From contig NZ_CAMPHI010000072.1 of NCBI RefSeq assembly GCF_946885955.1, forward strand, positions 1-16,949: a stretch of DNA of 16,949 bases, written 5' to 3'. Below, piece after piece: positions 1 to 6,829 of the stretch. The translations under genes and the position numbers were made by a program. Position 1 is the stretch's first letter; the number at the start of each line of letters is the position of its first letter. The notes under the pieces are model-generated. The model ran no database searches and was not told where the DNA came from. It saw only the letters and a program-made list of their open reading frames with translations. Origin of the DNA: an uncultured Pseudomonas sp. Lineage in GTDB: Bacteria > Pseudomonadota > Gammaproteobacteria > Pseudomonadales > Pseudomonadaceae.

Positions 1-606
1 CGAAGACCCGCTATCCAGTGGATAGGAAGGCTGCTCCGCTTAAGTGAACAGCATTGCGTCTATGACGGCGCCTTCGCCTCCAGCTACAAGGCCGAGCGCC
101 TGGCCATGGGGCGTTACCCCACGGATGAACGTGGCCGCCTGGATGAGGACAAGCGCCTGCATACCTCGATCTACGCCCTGTATCGCCGTAAGGGCAGCCC
201 GGTGAGCTGGAATGGTAAGGAGTTTGTCCGACTCGACGGACGTATAGGCTCGTTGAGCGGATTCTCCATCGGCGACTTTATCCGCGAGCGTGGTGCCGAA
301 GTGGACGAGACCAGCCGCGATCCGCTGGCGCTGTTACAGATGCTCAAGCACGGGCGGATCGCGGCGGCGGCGCTGCAAAGCCTACGCGCTGATTTCGTCT
401 TGCAGGCGAATCCGCAACTGGCCGCATCGATCGAGAAGATTGAGCTGCCGCTCGAAGAAAAGGCCTACTACCTGATGCTGTCCAACACCTACGTAGCGGA
501 CAACCCGACAATGGCCAAGGCCATCTGGACGGCGATCGAGCAGTCACGGCAATCGACGCTGTATGAGGCGCGCGTACAGAAGTTTCTCGCCCAGCCTCTG
601 GAATAA
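1..606 (+). CDS. Periplasmic substrate-binding protein, SBP_bac_3 type, 5'-truncated
   Basis: The frame is open from base 1 to a TAA at 604-606, giving 201 residues with no start. An internal ATG at 106 exists, but the coding character clearly runs upstream of it: the residues YDGAFASSYKAERLAMGRYP, which straddle that ATG, are the conserved lobe-I segment of short (about 250 aa) Pseudomonas amino-acid-binding-like proteins. Later segments also fit: ALYRRKGSPVSWNGKEF, then a RIGSLSGFSIGDFI switch region, then LLQMLKHGRIAAAAL, and a C-terminal helix ending KFLAQPLE. Roughly 50-60 N-terminal residues including the signal peptide lie outside the window. No permease or ATPase gene follows, so it appears to be an orphan binding protein. 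It could serve an ABC importer encoded elsewhere or act in sensing. The ligand cannot be told from sequence. The family call is fairly sure; the transport role is inference. Confidence 0.8.
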   Translation, partial: RRPAIQWIGRLLRLSEQHCVYDGAFASSYKAERLAMGRYPTDERGRLDEDKRLHTSIYALYRRKGSPVSWNGKEFVRLDGRIGSLSGFSIGDFIRERGAEVDETSRDPLALLQMLKHGRIAAAALQSLRADFVLQANPQLAASIEKIELPLEEKAYYLMLSNTYVADNPTMAKAIWTAIEQSRQSTLYEARVQKFLAQPLE

Positions 607-622
607 AGCGGCAGGAGCCGCT
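607..622. other. Small hairpin after the binding-protein gene
   Basis: AGCGGC and GCCGCT are perfectly complementary around an AGGA loop, immediately after the stop codon at 606. There is no T-run, so this is at best a weak terminator or mRNA-end stabiliser. The remaining bases to 761, between the two convergent genes, hold a 10-bp palindrome TGGTGCACCA (673-682) and nothing else I recognise. Confidence 0.3.
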
Positions 623-761
623 GGCCGGCGGCTACCTGAATTGGCGAGGCTATGTAGCCATTGCGTATTGCATGGTGCACCAGAAATCCGCGCTGTCGCT
701 GCTGCGCCCGGCGTACCTACGACGGGCCCCAGCGCCTGATCACCAGTGCCATCCTTCGCCG

Positions 762-1673
762 TTAAAGCGGCGTCGTGGCAATGAACTTCACCACCACCTC
801 GGCCAGCTGTTCGCCCTGGTCTTCCTGGAGGAAGTGCCCGGCGCCGATAATGGTGGTGTGGGCCTGGCCGCGGGTGCCGGGGATCAGTTTCTGCATTACC
901 TTGTCGCCGCCGGCAGTGACCGGGTCCGAGTCGCTGAAGGCAGTGAGGAACGGCTTGTGCCATTGGCCGAGCACCTGCCAGGCGGCGCGATTGGCCGCCG
1001 ACGCCGGGTTGTCCGGGGTGGTCGGCACCAGCAGCGGGAATTGTCGGGCGCCTTCCTTGTAGCTTTCGTCGGGGTAGGGCGCGTCGTAGGCATCGACCAC
1101 CGCCTGGGGCAGGGTGCTGGTGGTGCCACCCTTGATCACCCCGCCTGCTGGAAACACCGGTACTTCCTGGGAAAACTTCTGCCAGTTCCTGAACGCCTCG
1201 CCGGGGTTGTGATCGCCGGTCGGCAGCATGGTGTTGGCAGCGACCACGCGGGCGAATCGCTCCGGGTGCGCCGCGACCAGACGCAGGCCGAGCAAGCCGC
1301 CCCAGTCCTGGCAGACCAGGGTGATGCGTTCGAGTTGTAGTTGATCGAGCAGCGACTGCATCCAGCCGACATGCCGCTGGTAGGTATAGTCCTCGCGGCG
1401 GGTCGGTTTATCGGAGCGGCCGAAACCGATCAGGTCAGGGGCGATCACCCGGTGCCCGGCGGCGACCAGAATCGGGATCATCTTGCGGTACAGGTAACTC
1501 CACGACGGCTCGCCGTGCATCAGCAAAACCGGGTCGGCTGTGGCAGGGCCTTCATCGAGATAGTGCACGCGCAACTGGCCGCCTTCGCCATCGTCGACCA
1601 TCAGGTAGTGCGGGCTGAACGCATAGCCGGGGAGGTTGGCAAAGCGGTTGTCGGGGGTTCGCAAAAACTCCAT
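762..1673 (-). CDS. dhmA: Haloalkane dehalogenase, class I (DhlA/DhmA-like)
   Basis: A 303-residue alpha/beta-hydrolase that would hydrolyse carbon-halogen bonds of alkyl halides to alcohol, halide and proton in the cytoplasm. Landmarks run in family order: HGEPSWSYLYRKM (53-65, oxyanion-hole HGEP), the nucleophile elbow CQDWGG with Asp123 and halide-binding Trp124, a cap-domain Trp164 (NWQKF) at the place of DhlA Trp175, an acid in FSDSDP (Asp248 or Asp250, the latter more likely), and His280 in GAGHF. The second tryptophan in the cap and the HGEP-SWSYLYRKM signature point to subfamily HLD-I rather than HLD-II. The ATG at 1673 is chosen because AGAGGA lies about eight bases upstream; a longer frame to 1736 adds 21 residues with no family resemblance. 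The gene stands alone. A related alpha/beta-hydrolase with another substrate is possible, but the complete pentad makes dehalogenase likely. The symbol is by resemblance only. Confidence 0.85.
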   Translation of the reverse strand: MEFLRTPDNRFANLPGYAFSPHYLMVDDGEGGQLRVHYLDEGPATADPVLLMHGEPSWSYLYRKMIPILVAAGHRVIAPDLIGFGRSDKPTRREDYTYQRHVGWMQSLLDQLQLERITLVCQDWGGLLGLRLVAAHPERFARVVAANTMLPTGDHNPGEAFRNWQKFSQEVPVFPAGGVIKGGTTSTLPQAVVDAYDAPYPDESYKEGARQFPLLVPTTPDNPASAANRAAWQVLGQWHKPFLTAFSDSDPVTAGGDKVMQKLIPGTRGQAHTTIIGAGHFLQEDQGEQLAEVVVKFIATTPL

Positions 1674-1881
1674 GGGAATTGTCCTCTGACTGGCCAAGCG
1701 ATCAGCCTGACTTTTCCGCACGCCAATGCACAGCACATTGCGCTTGTGAATAGGAGGGAATTATTCGCCGGGCTGCTCCTCCAAGCGCCAGGACGCTGCG
1801 GCCGTATCCTCAGGTATGCTGGCACCGTTAACCGCCGTCGGGTCTGGCGGCCGCATACCCGTCGATCAACCGAGATAGCCC

Positions 1882-2307
1882 GTGCTTACCTTATTCGTCG
1901 TCAACAGTCTGATAGTCGCGTGCGTGGTGGTGCTGCATTACGAATGCCTGTTCCGCATGACCCTGTGGGTGCAGAAGATCAAGGTCAGGCATCGCCTGCG
2001 TATCCTCTTCGGCGTGGTCGGCGCATTGATCGCCCATGCCGTCGAGGTCTGGATATTTGCGTTAGCCTATTACCTGATGGACCGGGCCGAAGGCTGGGGC
2101 CACCTGGCGGGCAGTACCGACGGCAGCCTGTTCGATTGCGTGTATTTTTCATTCACCACCTTTACCACCCTGGGCTTCGGCGATATCCAGCCGGTCGGCG
2201 ATCTGCGCTACCTGACTGGCATCGAGGCGCTTTCCGGTCTGGTATTGATCACCTGGACCGCCTCCTTTCTGTTCGTCGAGATGCAGCGCTACTGGAACGC
2301 CCGCTAA
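1882..2307 (+). CDS. Small one-pore potassium-channel-like membrane protein
   Basis: A 141-residue inner-membrane protein with an Ion_trans_2-type pore. Hydrophobic segments lie at about 1-22, 42-65 and 113-135. Between the last two is an amphipathic pore helix (about 82-94) and the filter TTLGFGD (95-101), a variant of the potassium-channel TVGYGD signature. No cytoplasmic ligand-binding domain (RCK/TrkA or cNMP) follows: the protein ends nine residues after the last hydrophobic segment. The start is GTG at 1882; only a weak GAG-type ribosome site (CGAGAT) precedes it. The gene is divergent from the dehalogenase and lies 86 bases before the UbiB-like kinase, possibly sharing its transcript. 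Potassium conduction is inferred from the filter; the GFG form is also seen in other two-TM bacterial channels. Small proteins of this type are widespread in Pseudomonas and mostly uncharacterised. Confidence 0.8.
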   Translation: MLTLFVVNSLIVACVVVLHYECLFRMTLWVQKIKVRHRLRILFGVVGALIAHAVEVWIFALAYYLMDRAEGWGHLAGSTDGSLFDCVYFSFTTFTTLGFGDIQPVGDLRYLTGIEALSGLVLITWTASFLFVEMQRYWNAR

Positions 2308-2393
2308 GCGTGCCCCGACCAGCGTAGCGGCCAGGCCCTTGGTTAACGCCCGCGGCGCGCGCATGATCGACGGGTATCGAGGAGTAAACCGCC

Positions 2394-3674
2394 ATGGCCA
2401 AAACCTCTGCACCGCCTTCCGCGTCCGCACTCGGGCGCTTTTTCAAGCTGGCCGGCAGTGCCACACGCATCGGTGGCAGCCTGCTGGGGCAAAGCTTGTT
2501 GCCGGGGCGGGCGATCGATTGGCAACCGGTCGGTGATCGGCTCAGCGAGGTCCTGGGCGAGATGAAAGGCCCGGTGCTCAAGCTCGGGCAGATGGCTTCG
2601 CAGTGGCAGGATGTGCTGCCGCCGCCGGTAGCCGAGGCGCTCGGTAGTTTGCAGAACCGCGTGCCGGCGCTGCCCTTCGAGGCGTTGCGCGGTCACCTGC
2701 AGCAGGTCTACGGCGACGATCTCGAGGTGATTTTCCAATATATCGACGAGCAACCCTTTGCCGCCGCCTCCCTCGGCCAGGTGCATCGGGCGCGGACCCG
2801 CGATGGCCGCGCGCTGGTGCTCAAGGTGCAGTACCCGGGCATTGCCGAAATCTGCGCGGCGGATTTGCGCCAACTGCGCCGCCTGTTGCCGCTTGGTCGG
2901 CTGTTCCGCGCGCCGGCCGAACAGTTGGAAGGGGTCTTCCAGGAGTTGGCGGCAATAGTCGAGGCGGAGCTGGATTACCCGGCGGAGATGCGCCGTTTGC
3001 AGTTGTTTCGCGAGCACTTCGCCGACTGGCCGGATTTGCGCCTGCCCGAACCGCAGACGGACTTGTGCCGCCCTGGCGTGCTGGCATTGAGCGAGGTAGC
3101 GGGCTTGCCGTTCGCCGACGTGGGCCAGGCCAGCAGCGCCGTACGCGAGCGCCTGGCCGTGACCCTGGTGCGCTGGCTGAGCGCGCAGGCGTTCGAACTG
3201 GGCGTATTGCATGCCGACCCGCACCCCGGCAATTTCGCCTATACCGCCGAAGGCGAGCTGGTGGTGTACGACTTCGGCTGTGTACAGGCGCTTTCGAAGC
3301 CGCTCCTGGGCGCCTACGTACAGACCTTCAAAGCCCTGCAAGCACGCGATGGCGAACATATGGAACAGGCTTTTCAGGCACTCGGCACGCGCCAGCCTGA
3401 TTCCACCACACCCTATGGCCTGTACCGGCAGTTGCATGGTTTGCTCGGGCCCTTGCTGCAACCCGGCGCGCATTGGGATTTCGGCGCCACTCCGGTGCAT
3501 GAAAAACTGCAGCGTCTGTTGCCGGACGTACTGGGTGCACTCGGCAGCCTGCAGCCGTCGCCGGCGACGCTACTGGTCAATCGCACCCTGGAGGGCCATT
3601 ACTGGAATCTCAGCCGCCTGGGCATAGCGCTACCCTTGGCGGATCTGCTGCAAAAGCCCATGGCGGGACGCTAG
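2394..3674 (+). CDS. ABC1/UbiB-family atypical kinase
   Basis: A 426-residue protein of the ABC1/ADCK/UbiB family, which binds ATP and supports quinone biosynthesis or lipid homeostasis. Family hallmarks are all visible: KLGQ (63-66) in the N-terminal KxGQ extension, the alanine-rich loop AAAS (123-126) that replaces the kinase glycine loop, Lys144 in LKVQYPGI, the acidic ELDYPAEM (about 192-199), the catalytic-loop equivalent HADPHPGN (273-280) and DFG (293-295). It is shorter than E. coli UbiB (about 546 aa) and lacks a C-terminal pair of membrane helices, so it resembles the soluble AarF/ADCK3-like paralogues rather than UbiB itself. GAGGAG-like sequence (CGAGGAG) precedes the ATG at 2394. 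It is not beside ubiE/ubiJ, so it is probably an extra family member. The substrate is unknown. Its stop overlaps the convergent binding-protein gene. Confidence 0.9.
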   Translation: MAKTSAPPSASALGRFFKLAGSATRIGGSLLGQSLLPGRAIDWQPVGDRLSEVLGEMKGPVLKLGQMASQWQDVLPPPVAEALGSLQNRVPALPFEALRGHLQQVYGDDLEVIFQYIDEQPFAAASLGQVHRARTRDGRALVLKVQYPGIAEICAADLRQLRRLLPLGRLFRAPAEQLEGVFQELAAIVEAELDYPAEMRRLQLFREHFADWPDLRLPEPQTDLCRPGVLALSEVAGLPFADVGQASSAVRERLAVTLVRWLSAQAFELGVLHADPHPGNFAYTAEGELVVYDFGCVQALSKPLLGAYVQTFKALQARDGEHMEQAFQALGTRQPDSTTPYGLYRQLHGLLGPLLQPGAHWDFGATPVHEKLQRLLPDVLGALGSLQPSPATLLVNRTLEGHYWNLSRLGIALPLADLLQKPMAGR

Positions 3675-4810
3675 CGCAACGGCTCTACCGGAACGGCCCT
3701 GCCATTTCGCACCTGAGTCAGAAAGACCTCGTTGGAGCCCTGATGATTGGTCGGCGAGAACGCCACCTTGAAACCACCGAGGTCGACGTTCAGTGCTTCC
3801 AGGGCCGTGACCAGCTTGGTTCGGGTCGGCTGCGGCCCGGCGTTGCGCAGTGCGGCGACGAAAATCGCCGCGTCCACATAACCTTCGAGCGAGGTGTAAC
3901 CGATGTCGGAGGGGGCTATGTCGGCCAGATAGTTCCTGATGATGGCCCGCGAGGTATCGTTTGGGGAGGGCATCACTTGGGTGATGTAGACCCCTTCGGC
4001 GTCGGCACCCGCGGCGGCGATGAAGTCTTCCGTGCCAATAAACGACACGGTAAAGAATTGCGCCGTGATGCCCAAGGCTTTCGCCTGCGCGATGGCGACG
4101 GCCAATTGCCGGTAAGTGCCGACGAAGACGATGGCCTCGGGCTGCGCGGCGCTCAGTGCGCCGACTGCGGCTCTCACCTCTTCCAGGGAGTTGCGCAGGA
4201 TGCGGGCTTCCGTGTCGATCTTCAGGCCGCGCTTGTAGAGGGCGCCCGCCAGGCCGCTTTTCACCGATTCGCCAAATGAGTCGTCTTGCAGCAGCAGGGC
4301 GATTTTCCGCAGGCCCAGATCGCTAGTCATGCGTTCGACCATTTCCTCGGTTTCGTCGAAGTAGGAGGCGCGGATATTGAATACCCAGGGTTTTATCGGC
4401 GTACGCAGGAAGTCGGCACCGGTGAATGGAAACAGATAAGGCACTCCCGCCCCCAGGGCAATTGGCACCGCGGCTCTCGAAGTTGGTGTGCCGACGTAGC
4501 CGAGCAGGGCGAAAACCTGCTCCGACTCGATCAACGCCTCGGTGAGCGTGACGCTGCGTTCCGGCTCGTAGCCGTCGTCCTTGACCAGCAGGGTGATGCG
4601 CCGCCCATTCACCCCACCCGCAGCATTGACCCGCACAAAGTAGGCTTGCGCACCTGCCAGCAGGCTCCTACCCAGACCGCTGGCAGGGCCGCTTTGCGCA
4701 TTGGCCATACCCACGCGGACCTCATCTGACCGCACGCCATTTTCCGCTCGGACTATGGGCATCAGGCCCAGCACAATCATGAGAGTCGCGAGTAACTGCC
4801 TGATCATCAT
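3671..4810 (-). CDS. LivK-like periplasmic ligand-binding protein (Peripla_BP_6)
   Basis: A 379-residue type I periplasmic binding protein. Residues 1-22 form a signal peptide (basic MMIRQ, hydrophobic core, cleavage after IVRA). The mature part begins with the strand DEVRVGMANAQSGPASGLG, followed by NAAGGVNGRRITLLVKDDGYEP, which is the standard start of the branched-chain amino-acid/amide-binding family. The middle holds IALLLQDDSFGESVKSGL and the end holds TSLEGYVDAAIFVAAL. The size is normal for the family. GAGGAG sits seven bases before the ATG at 4810, which favours the first of two adjacent ATGs. No livHMGF permease or ATPase genes are adjacent, so the protein is orphaned; such proteins can also serve as sensors. 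The ligand cannot be read from the sequence. The fold assignment is firm; the transport function is inferred. Confidence 0.88.
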   Translation of the reverse strand: MMIRQLLATLMIVLGLMPIVRAENGVRSDEVRVGMANAQSGPASGLGRSLLAGAQAYFVRVNAAGGVNGRRITLLVKDDGYEPERSVTLTEALIESEQVFALLGYVGTPTSRAAVPIALGAGVPYLFPFTGADFLRTPIKPWVFNIRASYFDETEEMVERMTSDLGLRKIALLLQDDSFGESVKSGLAGALYKRGLKIDTEARILRNSLEEVRAAVGALSAAQPEAIVFVGTYRQLAVAIAQAKALGITAQFFTVSFIGTEDFIAAAGADAEGVYITQVMPSPNDTSRAIIRNYLADIAPSDIGYTSLEGYVDAAIFVAALRNAGPQPTRTKLVTALEALNVDLGGFKVAFSPTNHQGSNEVFLTQVRNGRAVPVEPLR

Positions 4811-5198
4811 CGACTAACTCCTCGCAAAGTGTCGCCTGCGAACGGTCGGTGGGCGTGGGCATCGGTATTGCCGTGGCTATGGAGTGCCCGTGTTTGTTTT
4901 GTGGGTTGGCGGTAACGACCTGCTGGTTCGCCAGTCGAGTGAAGGCTTTTCAGGTACAGGCCGGTGAGCAGTTGTTTTGACTTCATTGATCGCCCTCGGG
5001 GCGGTCTTCGGCCATTTCATATTAGCCGCGTCAGTGCAGGCCGCGATTTTTTGGCCTGCTAGCAGTGTAGGCGAGCTGCGCTACCGCCACGCAAACGCAT
5101 CGCCATTGCGCCATAAATCCTTCATCGGCGCGTCATCCTGGCGGTGGAGACTGCTGCGGTTTTGTTTATTCCCCGGTCTTTGCATAAGGAATTTCGTC
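4811..5198. other. 388-base divergent intergenic region
   Basis: This region separates the LivK-like gene (-) from the beta-propeller gene (+). An open frame from 4977 runs into the propeller gene, but its first 74 codons lack family resemblance and precede the signal peptide, so I treat it as non-coding. It contains a hairpin GATCGCCC-TCG-GGGCGGTC (4988-5006), a 7-bp inverted repeat GCAGGCC/GGCCTGC (5036-5042 and 5053-5059) and a Pho-box-like triple repeat (5108-5136). No convincing sigma-70 promoter pair was found for either gene, although TTGACT occurs at 4977-4982. Confidence 0.6.
5108..5136 (+). promoter_or_regulatory. Pho-box-like array, candidate PhoB site
   Basis: Three 7-mers at an exact 11-base period, each followed by a 4-base spacer: GCGCCAT (5108-5114), CCTTCAT (5119-5125) and GCGTCAT (5130-5136). 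The PhoB consensus is a pair of CTGTCAT repeats separated by four bases. The last two units each match it at five of seven positions, and all three end in CAT. The array ends 62 bases before the ATG at 5199. A good -10 at the usual distance is not evident, so PhoB control is a hypothesis. Confidence 0.33.
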
Positions 5199-6566
5199 AT
5201 GCTGCGCATCCCCGCCTTTTGTGCGCTCTTAGCCTTTGCCCCGCTGGCCTCGGCACTCGAGCTGAAGCCCGTATCGGTCTATCAGAGCGGCTTCCCCCTC
5301 GGCAGCGAAATCGTCAGTGTGCAGGCTTCGAGCATGCGCGTTGCGGTTTCCAATAGCGTCGAGGGACTGGTGGAGATTCTCCAGCTCGATCCGACAACCG
5401 GGCTGCAACGCCTTGCCCGGCACACTCTGGTCGACCAGGGTATGGGCGAGATCACTTCGGTGGCCTGGCATCCCCACGAGAACATATTCGCCGCGTGCAT
5501 CCGCGACAACGACGGCTTGAAAAACGGTCGTGTCGAATTGCGCAGCGCTGCCGACGGCACCCTGCTCAAGAGTCTGGAGGTGGGTGTATGGCCCGATAGC
5601 GTGGCGTTCTCCCCGGCGGGCGACTACCTGCTGGTGGCCAATGAAGGCGAGGCTTACGTGCACGATGGGCAGGGCTTTCGCAGTGGCGATGGGGCGATTA
5701 GCCTGATTGATCTGCGCGAGGGCGTGATGCAGGCCAGGCACCGGCTGATCGCCCTGCCGGACCTGGCCGGACTTGCCGGGGCGACCCAGGCCGAACACCA
5801 GCGATTGCTCGAGCGGGTCATCGATGGCGAGGAGTTGAAAGTGCCATTCGGCACCAGCCCCGAACATATCGAGCCGGAGTACGTGGCGTTCAGCCCGGAC
5901 GGCACCCGCGCCTATGTCAGCCTGCAGGAAAACAATGCGGTCGCGGTGGTGGACATGGCGCGCGGCGAGCTGAGCAAGGTATTCGGCCTGGGTACCGTGC
6001 GCCATGCCGCCGATGTGCTGGCCGACGGTCGCTATGAGCCGAACGCCGAGCTGTTCGCCCTGCGCGAGCCGGATGCCCTGGCCGTCAGTGCCGACGGTCG
6101 CTATCTGGTCACCGCCGATGAAGGCGATAGCGACCCGAAAATCGCCAAGATCGCGGCCGGCCTGCCGAGCGGCGGCGGGCGCACGATCAGTGTGTTCGAT
6201 AGCATCAGCGGTGAGTTGCTCGGCGATACCGCGGGCCAGCTCGACGATATGGCGGCCAAGGCCGGTGTCTACCCGGACCTGCGTAGCCCGAACAAGGGCA
6301 GCGAGCCGGAAGGCGTGGTGAGTTTCGATGCGTTCGGCAAGCGCCTGGCCGTCGCCTCGCTGGAGCGCGCCGATGCGCTGGCGCTGATCGATCTGGACCG
6401 ACCGGCGCAGCCCAAGGTATTGCAGGTGCTAGGTGTGGGCGAGGGGGCGGGCTCAGGCAACCTGGCGCCGGAAGGCTTGGCCCATGTCGAACACCAGGGC
6501 CGGCATTTTCTGGTGACCGGTTTGGAGAAAAGCGGCAACGTCGCCCTGTTCGAACTGGTCGAATAA
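5199..6566 (+). CDS. Secreted choice-of-anchor-I-type beta-propeller protein
   Basis: A 455-residue exported protein. It starts with a short signal peptide (MLRIP, hydrophobic core, cleavage after LASA, about residue 19). The ATG at 5199 is preceded by AAGGA and begins exactly at the signal peptide, so the longer frame from 4977 is rejected. The body is a repeated beta-propeller: blade-like motifs DSVAFSPAGDYLLVANEGE (about 130-150), EPEYVAFSPDGTRAYVSLQ (about 225), EPDALAVSADGRYLVTADEG (about 290), SEPEGVVSF (about 368) and LAPEGLAHVEHQGRHFLVTG near the end. The NEGE, EPDALAVS and APEGL signatures match the choice-of-anchor-I family, which usually carries a varied C-terminal anchor. Here the protein stops after the last blade with no anchor, so it is probably a soluble periplasmic or secreted form. 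Proteins of this family sit near or fused to phosphoesterases, but no enzymatic residues are known to me. Function unknown. Confidence 0.75.
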   Translation: MLRIPAFCALLAFAPLASALELKPVSVYQSGFPLGSEIVSVQASSMRVAVSNSVEGLVEILQLDPTTGLQRLARHTLVDQGMGEITSVAWHPHENIFAACIRDNDGLKNGRVELRSAADGTLLKSLEVGVWPDSVAFSPAGDYLLVANEGEAYVHDGQGFRSGDGAISLIDLREGVMQARHRLIALPDLAGLAGATQAEHQRLLERVIDGEELKVPFGTSPEHIEPEYVAFSPDGTRAYVSLQENNAVAVVDMARGELSKVFGLGTVRHAADVLADGRYEPNAELFALREPDALAVSADGRYLVTADEGDSDPKIAKIAAGLPSGGGRTISVFDSISGELLGDTAGQLDDMAAKAGVYPDLRSPNKGSEPEGVVSFDAFGKRLAVASLERADALALIDLDRPAQPKVLQVLGVGEGAGSGNLAPEGLAHVEHQGRHFLVTGLEKSGNVALFELVE

Positions 6567-6599
6567 GTTCTCGAACCTTGGCGCGTCGAGTCAGCGTTG

Positions 6600-6665
6600 G
6601 TAGCCCGGATGCAATCCGGGAAAGCCTGACGCCTAATAAACGCTCCTGGATTGCATCCGGGCTAC
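6600..6665. repeat. REP-like palindromic repeat, copy 1
   Basis: The arms GTAGCCCGGATGCAATCC (6600-6617) and its exact complement (6648-6665) form an 18-bp stem, extendable to 22 bp with one G-T wobble, around a loop that contains CTAATAAACG. The same arm sequence recurs at 9735-9804. It lies 33 bases after the beta-propeller stop and before the transporter gene, so as RNA it would cap the 3' end of the first transcript. The form is that of intergenic REP/MITE-like repeats common in Pseudomonas. Confidence 0.9.
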
Positions 6666-6829
6666 AGCGGCGCTTTTGCTCTCTGCGCCTACGCCAGGAA
6701 AACAGCGCACCAAGTATTTTTGCCATCGACAGCCTTGTCCGCCTTCTCCCGCCTCTTCGCCGCGGTTAGAGTGCTGCGGCGCCACCGCGAATGGGGTGAA
6801 GGCGCTAACGCATGGTATTCGGGGGCGGC

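Noticed and set aside
1341..2327. 328-codon plus-strand frame across the dehalogenase promoter and ion-channel gene
   Set aside because: It overlaps the dehalogenase in antisense and the channel gene out of frame; the product is Arg-rich shadow sequence.
2343..3500. 385-codon open frame antisense to the UbiB-like kinase
   Set aside because: The complementary strand carries an intact conserved ABC1 kinase; the antisense product has no recognisable motif.
4977..5198. Longer N-terminus of the beta-propeller protein
   Set aside because: ATG 5199 has AAGGA upstream and starts exactly at a signal peptide; the 74 extra residues look non-coding and contain the repeat array.
6758..6781. CGCCGC/GCGGCG hairpin before the anion transporter
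   Set aside because: A six-base GC stem with a 12-base loop is expected by chance in such GC-rich DNA, and there is no T-run or known motif.
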